From: Ciona savignyi
Taxonomy: Eukaryota; Chordata; Ascidiacea; Phlebobranchia; Cionidae
Direction of reading: 5' to 3'
Length of the DNA: 64,000 nucleotides
Assembly (NCBI GenBank): GCA_000149265.1
Contig: CH003389.1
Location: forward strand, 1-64,000
The translations under genes were made by a program, and so were the position numbers. The notes under the pieces are model-generated. The model worked only from the letters and a program-made list of their open reading frames with translations. It was not told the origin of the DNA and did not search any database. This document shows positions 46,755 through 58,051 of this stretch, in pieces. How positions within the stretch are numbered: the first letter of the stretch is position 1; every line of letters begins with the position of its first letter.

Positions 46755-47901
46755 ACGTTTTGTGTGGACAAGCATGAACACTGATATACGGAACTGGTGT
46801 CGACTCTGTGAAGCCTGCCAAAGATCAAAGATCATTCGACACAATCAAGCACCTTTAGCCAGATTTAAATTGCCTGTTGCAAGATTCTATCATGTACATT
46901 TGGATATCGTTGGACCTTTACCACCATCTAGCGGTTATACTTATTTACTCACTTGTGTAGATCGATTTACAAGATGGCCAGAAGTAATCTGCCTGACCGA
47001 CATCAAGGCTGAGACCATCAGTAATGCATTTTTGCTACACTGGGTAAGCCGTTTTGGCACGCCTGGCATTATAACAACAGACAGGGGAAAGAATTTTACA
47101 TCCAATTTGTTTCACAAACTGGCAGAATTTTTAGGGGCTAAGCTTCAACACACGTGTGCGTACAGACCTTGCGCGAACGGCCAAGTTGAACAATTACATC
47201 GGCAGCTAAAGACTTCTCTTAAAGCCCAGGAGAGTCCTCAAGATTGGTATGCTAATCTTGGTTTGGTTCTTTTAGGAATCAGAAACTCTATCAAAGAAGA
47301 CATCGGATATTCATCAGCAGAACTTGTTTATGGAACTAGTCTACGGTTACCGGGTGAATTCGTTGACACGGATAATCTTGGGAATGATTTAGACTCCCAC
47401 GAATATGTGAGCCGTTTTAAGACTTTCATGAGGAATCTTAAAGCCATACCACCCCGTATACCAGGACCCCGAGCTGTGTATTTAGACGACAAACTTCAGT
47501 CTTGCAGCCATGTATATGTCAGACATGACGCGGTTAGAAGACCACTGCAACGACCATATGATGGGCCGTTTAAAGTTTTAAAAAGGGATGCTAAATTCTT
47601 CACTCTAGACTATAATGGGATACCTAATACTGTGACAGTAGATCGACTAAAAGCGGCGAATGTTCTCATTCCTGTCTCGGAGTCTACTGATAGTAATCTC
47701 ATTTCACCTTCTTTAGAGGTTGAGATAAGTCAGAGCGAAATTATTAATCCCGAGTTCGATATATATACTGATATATCTGATCATGCTGATTCCCACGAAT
47801 CTGACTTAGACAGAACTATTGCGCCAGCAGATGAACCACGGACAACTCGATTTGGACGGACAATTTTTCGACCAAGACATTTACAGGATTATGACCTTTA
47901 A
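46615..47901 (+). mobile_element. Integrase region of CsRn1-like element
   Basis: It includes the zinc-binding part (CRLCEACQRSK), the core with HLDIVGPLPPSSGYTYLLTC and TTDRGKNFTS, and a C-terminal domain with YDGPFKVL. Confidence 0.9.
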
Positions 47902-49178
47902 GTGTTAGATCTGACCTCTATACGCTTCTTTATTCTACATTATTTAAGCATTACTTTCGCCATTAGAACCTTCGTGTCAGTCTTCATGCAGATTTGGAGA
48001 AGTCAATCACAGGTTAACTACCGGTTTAATTCTACAAGAATGGTGGTTAAGCAATCAATCCATAGACGATATATTCCTTGAATGTCAACTGCAAGTATAT
48101 CGCTGTTCTCTATTTAATAAGCTGGAAGACTGTTTCCCAGTTGAAGTGCTATCAGCCAAGATGGATAATTCCCGAGCTGCAATAACTGTTGGAAATACTG
48201 AAATTGTATGTGAGCAAATAAATGCCACATTACGCCACAGTTTCCAATATAAATCCTACTTCTCCATTTGTCCTCTCGTTAGCTTTACCGATAGTAACGG
48301 ATAATTACGAATCGGCCAAGTCTGGAAAAACGATGTGGTCTATGAAGGTGTGAGATTAGTTAAGCACTACACCCGACAGGACATTTACATTTCGTGTAAA
48401 CGATAAGTTCTACTTGTATGATAACTATACTTAAGAACATGCTGATGTCCAGGTTCGGCATAAAATTTCCTCTCTAACTCCGATTGAAGAACCAGTTCGG
48501 ACGATTTGGTTTCGCTTGCGAAAAAAATTCCCTTATCGTCGATGGGATTGGAGCATTTCGGCGCAATCCTTGGTTCAATAAATCAATCGCAAGTTACAAC
48601 GGAGAATATCAATCAACTTCTGAATGCGGATGCAATGAGACAGCAGATGCAGATGCCCATACACATTCGTTGGAAAGTCTATTTGATCACTTTGCCAAAC
48701 TCGCACTCTTGATCGATGCTACAAAAATTTCAAACCCTGGTAGTAAACACGATTTTCTCGGCATTGCTTACTGCTGCCCTGAAGTGGAGACTTGTTTTGA
48801 CCATGTACAAGATCATGAAGTAGATATTGGTGGTGCTCCCAAAATTTACCTATGGCGATTTTTACCCAAAATAATCATGATTAGAATAGACGGAGTATAG
48901 CAGGTTAGATTCTATCCTTACCAATGGACTTCCGCTAGACCCAAATTTAAGAACATTTTACGGTCAACCGTGGGGACATTTTTACATCTTTTGTCGCCAC
49001 AAATACGTGATAACCATTTTATTATTATTATTTTTTTATTTTTTTGTACCATTCCTTGAGTTCGACACTTTTTCAGTTCATTTCTTCGTTTTCTGACGTA
49101 ATATCTTTTACGAAGTATGGCCCTTTTTCGTTCGTTATTCTAAACTAAAATGACCATACCTCTGAGGGGGGAAGTGTA
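47902..49178 (+). mobile_element. 3' internal region of CsRn1-like element
   Basis: About 1.3 kb lies between the integrase region and the right LTR. It has only short open frames (longest 48484-48900), with no recognisable envelope or other domain. It is long for a simple 3' untranslated region, so it may contain remains of a third reading frame. Confidence 0.5.
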
Positions 49179-49698
49179 TGTAGCGACCTCATGTGTTACA
49201 TAAGATTTACGATCCCATCAGCTGGCATTTGCGCTGACATTCCGTCATGTTGAAATATCAATATTAGGTTTACGATTATAACCGCAGCTGTCGTACTTTG
49301 CCTATAAGTTTATTTTACTTTTGCTTAGAAAAGAAAAAAGAAGGACAGAGTCCTAACGCATTAAGTAACATCTTGTATGTGTCTATACTGAAAGTTTTAT
49401 CTGGAATCTATATCGTTGCAACATCTAACGATTTAACTCGTAATTGGTACTAAGTTAATCGCCTCAATTGCTCAATACAATTGATGTTATAAAACTACTG
49501 AGGCGTTTATCGGCGAACTACAGGAGATCAGTCAAAGAGACATTTACGCAGAAAACCTCAATTAATTAGCGCACCTCCGAGAGTCGAGATAGCGCGTAGG
49601 GAATCGCAGATCGCATCAGGTGTTGTAAACCGGCTTACCTGGGTGCCTACAAGGAACAATCTAGCGAAATAGGCAGCGACCTGCAACGACTCCCTACA
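49179..49698 (+). repeat. Right LTR of CsRn1-like element
   Basis: 520 bp, the same as 42625-43144 as far as I can read. Confidence 0.95.
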
Positions 49699-49702
49699 AA
49701 AC

Positions 49703-50898
49703 CATGTTGTCTAACAAATGACAAGGTTTCATGGCGATTCCATTACTCCTTCCGGTAGATGTCTGGGATTATCTCGCCCATATTCGAGTTATCGGAGCTA
49801 TTGCAAAGATAAGTGTATGAATCAGACGTTTCTTTCATTTGGTGAAACACACTCCTCTTATAATGGGTTCAGGAAATGTACGTACAGTACCAACAGGAGA
49901 CACACTAATTCACCAAGGTAATCATACGGAAATTAACAAAAACCATAATGACGTAATCTTTATTTTAGTAAGCATTATACACACTAGATGTCGGTATTGC
50001 AACCAAAATGGGCTGAACAGTGCGTTTTATAGAATTCATAAGGTTTCTCAGGACGCTGTCTTAACGGCCTACCGTTGGATCAATTACAAGTGCTTGCAAC
50101 GTTTTCGCTTTATAAATACACTACTATTTGCAAAACACATATAAGATTCATAAAAAGATCAGCTATTAAAAATACGTCTTAACCGTTTGCCAGCCAAAAG
50201 AGAACTGATTTTGGAAACTTGAATCCGTGGACATCACAAGCAAGTAAATTAGCACAGCACCAAACGTTAAGCACTTTCCCTAGAGATAAAATCGTGCGTG
50301 TTAAAACAGGCAAGCAAGATAAAATGATTAAAATGTGCAAGGGGTGTGAACTACGTGTAAAATAAAAAGGCAACAAACAAAAGGCATAAAACAGTGTATT
50401 AAAATTGTATAAAAATGTGTTAAGTAAAATTGTATAAAAATGAGTAACGTGTATAAGGTGTATAAAAACATATACATCTCTATATATAAAAACATAAGGG
50501 AACAGACGAGCACCCGTACGCGTTAAACGTGGACAATGTATCAACAGCACCATCTCGCGAATATGGCGCCACAGGTTTGTATTGTCTACTAAACTGCTTT
50601 ATTTGCAGCAACCGATTATCTGCAATGTAGAGACATTTCTCACAGAAACTTAACAAGTAAACCGTTCACATGGATTGTTTCAACGAGTAATATGCTTAAT
50701 GGTTCCTTCCCGGGTAATATATACACTATAGAAAAATAAATCTTGATGTGAGATTGCTCAAAAATTCTCGCGCCAACTAACTTAGCTCTTCCGAATCGAC
50801 TTTGAGCAACAAAGTATATCCTGTTCCCACAGTTATATTACATTTAAACAAAGCAGCGAAGCAGCTTGCGAATGTCGATAAACAATAGACAGCTGTGG
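49703..50898. other. Intergenic region left of small peptide gene
   Basis: Short open frames on both strands show no recognisable domain, splice pattern or repeat. The right end leads into the TATA box at 50899. Confidence 0.4.
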
Positions 50899-50906
50899 TA
50901 TAAATA
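50899..50906 (+). promoter_or_regulatory. TATA box of small secreted-peptide gene
   Basis: The string tataaata stands in 'agctgtggtataaatacaac'. Transcription would start about 30 bp on, near 50928. A non-coding exon would end at 50955 before the strong donor gtaagt, then join the acceptor 'tcatatttgcag' just before the ATG at 51103. Confidence 0.6.
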
Positions 50907-51102
50907 CAACTCATCTATGAAGGGTATATTCACTTTGCAAAAGTACAAAAACAAGGTAAGTTTGGTGTTGTTGGATTTGGTTTTTGCATTTAGCTGGTGT
51001 AGTCGGTATATAGTCGGATGTCCATGTGATATACGTCCCGCGTTTTCCATTCACCGAGATAAAACTTAATTATTCCATCCATTTTAAACCTCATATTTGC
51101 AG

Positions 51103-51947
51103 ATGAACAAGTTGATTCTGGTGGCTATTTTGATTGGTTTGTTGATGATTACGAACGAAAGTGTGGATGCTTTGCCCCCCCCCCGCCGACAATGGAGTAA
51201 GTACCATTTCCAGTTTTGTTTTATTTTATTGAAAATTCTTTCACAATAGGCAGTTTTATAATAGGTAGCCGGTCACCCGTTTATTTATCGAAACAATTTG
51301 TCCAATAATATTCAATTGTTTTTTTTGTATTATCAATATGAATATTTATTGACTTTTTTATGTGTACTATACAACAACTGGTTTTCTTTTATTTACAAAA
51401 TTCTAACACTTTACTCATTCTTTTACAGACGAAAGACCACAAACAAGGTTGGTGATGGTTGAATCATTTACATTTTTCATACGTTAAAAATATAATTATT
51501 ATTTTTTGATTTTAGAATCCGATGGCGATTTGATGAAGATACTCATGGATGAAGATATATCCACTCTTCAAGGTAAACAAACGCACCATTCAAGTTACTG
51601 TAGTATAGAACTTATTAGTAGTATTGTACGTCGGGTTTTTCATACATTTTTTTTTATTTTTTTATTTTTTACCGGGATTAGTTTTGAACTCATAACGGGG
51701 TTGTTGCTAAGACCGTTTTTTTTGTATGTAAGTCGGTAAACATATCGGTCGCGTTAACCATTCGGCCACACGACCATACAGTTTTCCCAGACATTATAGT
51801 ATTGGAATCAGTAATGGAACAAACTAGCGTACGCTACTAGCTAAACTAGCGTCAAAAACAAGAGAAAAAATAGTACGCCATTTAACGTATTAAGTTTTCA
51901 CTAAGATGTTTATTTCAGATGTTGAAGAAATATTGGATCAACAATGA
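51103..51947 (+). CDS. Small secreted peptide precursor, 59 residues, unrecognised
   Basis: Three coding exons join in phase: 51103-51196, 51516-51572 and 51919-51947. The ATG follows a 3' splice site directly. The product starts with a signal peptide (MNKLILVAILIGLLMITNES), then VDALPPPRRQWKSDGDLMKI and an acidic tail LMDEDISTLQDVEEILDQQ. There is no Cys, so it is not a disulfide-rich antimicrobial or toxin type. The Arg-Arg after PPP is a possible cleavage site, as in peptide hormones. A 12-nt microexon (51436-51447) would also keep phase and is an optional variant. An AATAAA occurs about 145 bp after the stop (near 52093). Splice sites and phase make the gene likely; no family is recognised. 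A SINE-B sits in the last intron. Confidence 0.6.
51668..51782 (-). repeat. tRNA-derived SINE (family B)
   Basis: Its minus-strand match to 808-921 runs end to end. It lies in the last intron of the small-peptide gene, antisense. Confidence 0.8.
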
Positions 51948-54225
51948 TCAAATAACATCTGCGAAGGTTTGTAAATTATGTTTCAAGCATCTACAAAACA
52001 TTTTCGTTGCAATGAAATAGTGTTCCTTACTACGTCACCATTCTAAATGGCACAGTTTAAACTGCTGGTTATTAACTTGTGATTTAATCACTAATAAAGA
52101 CTTGGGAGCAATGTTACAAACCTTTTGTTTTTATTTAACTATATATGGGGAAGGAATTGCTATTCGGGTTTAAGCTTCGCCACATTGCTCCAACTCCACC
52201 CAGGCAGCAGATAGGCCATGTACAAGGATCCAACTGCCTCCTCCTATCCTACCCGTGATAGAAATAAACATCGCCCCTGTATGTGCTTTGTTATACAATA
52301 CTTGGATTTAAATCAATATTTTGTTTACAGGCAAGGAACAGATAAAGAAAATTGGAATTCTTCCTTGAAATCGTATTCGCAATAAAATAATAAATTACCA
52401 TTTTGTGTTAAAATGTTAATTGGTCTTCATAATCAGGCGCAAACAACAATATATAACGCCGCCGTGGATAGACCCCACATATTCGTGTTTACGAGACTGT
52501 ACTAAAAAGGTAAATAGCGTCCCGAACAGCGTTTAATCGGTAGTGCTATTAGCCGAAACGTTGTAAGTTCAAAACTGAAAAAACTTCCAAATATAGCTCT
52601 GCTAATCCGACGATTCGCCGTGTGTTAAGGTTTTTTATTTGCGAGGTAATCTTACGTTTGTCCGTTCGATATAATTTTTCGACGTTTCCCCAATTACGGG
52701 GAGGAAATATTAGTATATTATAGTACGCAAAATGTTAAAGAAATAGGTTGCAACTGCAAGAAGGGGCTGCGAAGCGGAAAAGGTAAAACCATTAAGCGAC
52801 CCTCGAAAGCTGTTTTTACACAGATTTAACGGTAACTTATTTTATAAAACTGGTTAAGCCAAACTCGAGTTATAAAAAAGGTTATCTGTTTCATAATTTT
52901 TTTTTTAAAACTTTAAAGCTCTTTTTATTTTTCTAAAAATATGATTTAGTGCCACATTGTTAGCATTAGACTACATAATAAACACATATTTATTATATAA
53001 ACTGTTTTAAATATTTATCATCATAATCTGCATGTCACAAAATGTTAGGTGATAAATGCAGGGGGATTCCCTTTAGACGTTAAAAACCAAAACATATTTT
53101 TTTTCTAAAACATTAGATTTTTTGGGCATAGCGCTTAAACGGATGCTCCAATTGTAATCAGATTTTGTAAACGTAAATGCATTAGCCACTGATCTAACTC
53201 TTAAAAATATAAAAAAATAACTTGGGAAATATCCTAAAACATCAAATTTTGTTCTCAAATCGAGATTGTGACAGGCATACAATGTCGGAATCGCAATGAA
53301 ACTTTATCATTAGTTAGAAAATATTGTCTAGATAAATATGTAAAAAAACAAAATTTTAACTGATGAATCGAGGGGAATTCCCATGAGGCGTCAAAAAACG
53401 GCATTTTTTGTAAAAAATAGCTTTTGGGGGCATAGCGCTTGAACGGGTGAAAAGAAATTTGGTCTGATAACTATAAGAACCATGCGTTTATGCTTGCAGA
53501 AACAAAAACTATGGCAGTCCGGTTAAAACTTTCTCTAATGTTGAATAACATGAACCTGACGTGCACATATCTGACAATATCATACATTGTGTAATAAACA
53601 TTAATATCAAGATCGGATTGTTACCTCAGACACCCATGCGTTTATGCTTGCAGAAACAAGCTACATACTCGGTGTATAAAATACAAATTGTAGTAAGGGA
53701 NNNNNNNNNNNNNNNNNNNNNNNNNNNNNNNNNNNNNNNNNNNNNNNNNNNNNNNNNNNNNNNNNNNNNNNNNNNNNNNNNNNNNNNNNNNNNNNNNNNN
53801 NNNNNNNNNNNNNNNNNNNNNNNNNNNNNNNNNNNNNNNNNNNNNNNNNNNNNNNNNNNNNNNNNCACGACTTTATGGAAAAAGTCCTTTCCGCCGAAAA
53901 GTGTTGATCTGATTGCAAGAAAACTAAACAAAAATAAATCAGTTTTATTTCAGCATTTTGCGGACAATAATTTTTTTTTCGAGTATTCTGTTTTTATCAT
54001 TTAATACAGCTGCATGAATTAAATAATATATATTCAGATTTTATATCTTTTTAGCTTCTACATCAGATATTTGAGAACAGAGCAAGTGTTGTTTATTCCT
54101 GGCAGCAATAATTTTAGAAAATCTCATTTCTCGTTATCCTGTTACTCGTTTTCCACCATTTTTAGCCAACGTTTTCACTCGCCGATTAAAAATCTAAGAA
54201 AATTACCAGCTTTTCTATTTACACA
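51948..54225. other. Non-coding region with worn repeats and an assembly gap
   Basis: A polyadenylation signal near 52093 probably ends the small-peptide transcript. A degenerate SINE-A-like stretch lies at about 52540-52735 (tail 'ccccaattacggggaggaaa'). Dispersed repeats of the 37480-37960 family lie at about 53050-53700, partly in two tandem copies ('acccatgcgtttatgcttgc', and the shorter 'accatgcgtttatgcttgc', at about 53490 and 53632). Unknown bases fill 53701-53865. No gene was recognised. Confidence 0.5.
53701..53865. other. Assembly gap (165 N)
   Basis: An unsequenced run inside a repeat-rich stretch. Open frames drawn across it are meaningless. Confidence 0.95.
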
Positions 54226-56960
54226 CTAGTTCGTCATGGTAAAACTTGAAATCGAAGCTACTTCTATGAACACACGGTCATACATAACATGTTCTGCCTT
54301 GGAGATTTTGCTGCTGCTGAAGAATGTGTCGGAAACGAGGAAACTTTCTTGGAGAACATGACACAAATATATTTTGGAAATATCATCAAGCACATTTTCC
54401 TTGTTGATGGAACGCATTACCTTCCTGACTGAGCGAATCATGCGTTTCCAAACGCCCCATTAATGGCTTGCTGCAGGCGGATTAAAATCACAAAATATCT
54501 CATCCTGAAGAAATGCAGCGTGCATCTGCTTTATATTCCACTTTCGAATGCCTTCGCGTAGCTCCCGCTCTGCTCCCACCAAATTGATACCGTTGTCGCT
54601 AAATGTTTGCTTCGGACTTCCAATTCTTCTGCATGTAAAACGCCGGCACGCTCCTATAAAGGCGCTCGTCTCCAATGATTCAACGACTTCGATATGAATA
54701 GCTCTAGTCGCCATACACGTGAAAACGCAGCCATATTGTTTCACCTGACTCCTACCGAGTTTTGTCAGGATAGGTCCTATATTATCAACCCCAACGGCTG
54801 TAAATGTTTGTCTACCAGCACTCACCTGAGCTACAGGCGAGGATGCCATCATTTGTTCCCCAACCCCTACGTTCTAGAACTTGCACTTTCGGCAGTCACG
54901 TAGCATTTCGCGAATTTATGCTTGCCCTCGCAAAATCCAAAACCTCTCAGAATAGCAGAGAGAACATGAAGAGTAACACTGTGTCCCTGTCTACAAAGAT
55001 TATAAGAAATAATTAGATTAGTGATAATGTGTCGTGAAGGGAGACATATCTGATGCTTTTCTGGCGCACTCAGACTGGATTTGTGAAGTCTCCCGCCAAC
55101 ATATAAGACCCCATTTACAACAAACGGGCTCAATGTCTGCAGCGAAGCTAATACCGGTGACTTCCCTAGCTGCCGTACCGAATGTAGCGTGATCGTTGAG
55201 AACGATTCATCAGCTGCTTCATTTCAGCAGCAAACACTTCTTGGTAAACCACCTTTTAAATTGTGAGCAGAGCCTCTTCCAATTCCGTATGGGATAGATA
55301 TCCCGTCCACGAAAATTCCGAGGGGTGGAGAATACGAGGTCGACAGGACTTTCAAATAAGGTACTTGCAAAACCGAAGTAAGGTGGGTTTATCCGGTGCC
55401 GCTTGGGTAAGGGAAGACACGATACCCTTTTTAATCATGAGCTCTGCGTGATCCTCGGGCAACGGTGGCAACACCAATAGACGTACAGGCCACTTCTCCT
55501 CGGGTTGACGCAAAAACTCTGGCCCCGTAAACCATATTTTCGCCTTGTGAACTTCACTAAGCATCAGACCCCTTGATGCGATGTCCGCAGGGTTAGTCTT
55601 TGTGCTAACGTGCCTCCATTGACTTGGTCGAGTCGGTCGGGGTATAAACTGCAACCTGTTGGTCACAAAGGTTTGAAATCTTAAGGCCGTATTTAAAATA
55701 TATTGCATTACAGTGGTAGAATCTGTCCAGTACACAACATCATGAATGTCATATTCGAGCTCTGTTTAATCAGAGCAGCTAACCTTACTGCGGTAACAGC
55801 GGAGGTGAACTCAAGCCTGAAACACCGACAGGTCTTATCGGGGCAACTCAGGACTTGCCCATCACAAATGAACAATGTACTTTGCAATTCCCATCTATCA
55901 TACGAATGTAACCCACAGCTCTATATCCCAGCTTGCTGGCATCACAAAATAAGTGCAACTGGATATGCTGCACCTCATAGGGTGGCCGGAAGCACCTTGG
56001 TATAGAGATCGCATGCAATCCTTCCAGTGTCTGTAACCAATCATCACATGTTTCTCTCTGTTCAAAGAAAACCGCTTCGTTCCAGCTTAAGCAATTATTG
56101 CAGGCAACTTGAAGTAACCTTTTTGCCGGCAGTATAAACGGTTGAGCAAAACCCACATGGATCATATATCTGGCTGGCTCACCATTGACAGAATTCATTG
56201 GCGTGTTGGCGGTCTCAACGTTACATTGACCTTTATTTCAAAGCAATCCGTTTCAGAGTTCCAGGATACCCCGAGTGCTCGTTCAATTGGCAGTTCATGT
56301 AGGTCTATAGTCAACATCAACAAAGCAATATCATCAACTGGAATCGAACTTAAAACTCGTGTGTCATTAGTTAAGAACTTGGTAAGGTGAAACCCCCCAC
56401 TCGTCATCAACGGAACTATCTCTGCTACTAGTTTGATCATTTCATCCACAGATCTACATGATTTTAGCAAATCATCCACACAAAAGTTTCGTCCTACCGT
56501 CTGAGTGTTTATATCACCAGCTCCTGTTTTATTCTCCTGAGCAGTCTTCCTCAGAGCAAAGGATGCACATCTAGGCGACGAAATTGCTCCAAAAATGTGA
56601 ACGTTCGTCCGATGGGCAACTGGTTCCTTATCCATGTCATCATCCGGCCACCAAAGGACGCGCAGGGCATCACGGTCCTTAGGATCTACCAATACTTGAC
56701 GGAACATGCCCTTTATATCTGCCACAAGAGCAACACGCTCCTGGCGGAAACGTAAATGCACTCCGACCAGGTTATTGGTTAGGTCAGGTCCTTGCAGTAA
56801 ATTGTCATTACGACACCCACTGTTAAGAAAAGCAGCGCAATCAAAATCAACCCGAAATTTTGGACCAGTGCAATGTTGTGGTATATACCGGTGTAAATTC
56901 CCAGTAGTTCCCCGTGCTTTCCACTGCGTTGCTCAGTCAATCGGAAAGCATCGGTGACGT
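54226..56960 (-). mobile_element. BEL/Pao retroelement pol fossil
   Basis: On the minus strand, in pol order from right to left, are RT (56195-56960; VALVADIKGMFRQVLVDP, FCVDDLLKS), RNase H (55352-56198; HLFCDASKLGYRAVGYIR, WTDSTTVMQYI, TNPADIASRGL) and integrase (54226-54852; AVGVDNIGPI, CMATRAIHIEVV, FSDNGINLVGA). These are BEL/Pao hallmarks. No LTR, gag or protease was found. It is clearly broken, with several breaks, and looks old. Confidence 0.9.
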
Positions 56961-57079
56961 TGTTTCCTAATAAAAGCTCAACGTTTCCATTATCCTGATA
57001 AAATGTGGACCATGAATCCTGGTAAGATTGTGCAGACTTATGCATTTTAAACCCATTTTTAGTAACTGCTTGTTTCCGC

Positions 57080-57111
<32 letters not shown>

Positions 57112-57113
57112 GT
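57080..57113. repeat. AT dinucleotide microsatellite
   Basis: It is an (AT)n tract with one interruption, placed just before a SINE-A tail fragment (57130-57175). Confidence 0.85.
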
Positions 57114-57175
57114 AAATGCAGTTACGGACAAGCCACGGAGATAAACATGAATATCCTATCCTATCATATCCTAGT

Positions 57176-58051
57176 GTATTATATTTATGTTTAAATTTTA
57201 TATCTTGGGGGATTTCCATGAGGCAAAAAATATATTACTCTTTGTTTTTGTTCCTATATAGCTCCTTATGTACTTTTATATTTTATTTCCTCATAATTAA
57301 GAAAGACTGTTCAATCAAGTCCCGAACTTATACAAAAACTATTGTCGCTAAAATGGTTACTCGAACTACTTGACTGCGTAGAAAAAGTGACTGAAAAAAT
57401 GCACGTTAATTTTATTACTAATAATAGAGTGACTTGCTCGGACGAAATATCTGTGGTAAATTAAAATCTCTTAATCTATAAAGCACTGTCGACAATTGGT
57501 GATCAAACTTCTAAGAAAACTTAAAACGTAAGCAGATAACATACATGTAGCTATTTGTCGTAGATTAATCTGCTTGTATTCTCCTTACATATGTAAGTGT
57601 AGCTGGTGATGGATTAACAGGCATTTGGTGTATCATTAGTTTGTTTACTTCTTTATAAGCTGCATACTTCGTAACTGTTGGAAGGTTGGACCATAAGTAA
57701 ATGTGCTGCAAATGTAAACAAACAAGGCTATATATAATCAGGTATGATGTAATACAGGTAAAAAATGTTTAAAATGAATATATGATGTAATAAGGATTTA
57801 CAGACGACGTAATACGAGGCTATTAATAGGTATGCGTGATTAACAGACTTATTTAGTAAGGTGATAGGGGTTTTTCTTATGGCCTTTATTTTAATATTTG
57901 CTGGCTGTTTTAGATTCACAAGCGGTGCTGTGGGAATTTAAAGATGGTTATGATGCATCTTAATAGTTTATTTTACGATAAGCGTGTTATTTAATCTTTT
58001 GAACATTTCACCAGACACATCAGATTTAATACTTAGTTTCAAGAAATTACC
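57176..58051. other. Non-coding region upstream of lectin-like gene
   Basis: AT-rich sequence with no recognisable exon or repeat. It should hold the promoter of the gene starting at 58052; I see no clear TATA box within 60 bp of a plausible start. Confidence 0.4.

Larger units (their letters stand above)
42625..49698 (+). mobile_element. Full-length Metaviridae LTR retrotransposon, CsRn1-like
   Basis: It is a 7074-bp element with two 520-bp LTRs that I cannot tell apart by eye. The ends are TG...CA and the target duplication is 4 bp, AAAC (42621-42624, 49699-49702). A primer-binding site TGGTGACCCtG follows the left LTR (about 43149), matching the 3' end of tRNA-Trp, as known for the CsRn1 clade. 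A polypurine tract (gaggggggaag) precedes the right LTR. Gag, protease, reverse transcriptase, RNase H and integrase regions lie in the usual order. It looks whole or nearly so, with about one break at most. Identical LTRs imply a very recent insertion. Confidence 0.95.

Noticed and set aside
53561-54004. 147-residue frame spanning the 165-N gap
   Set aside because: Most of it is unknown bases.
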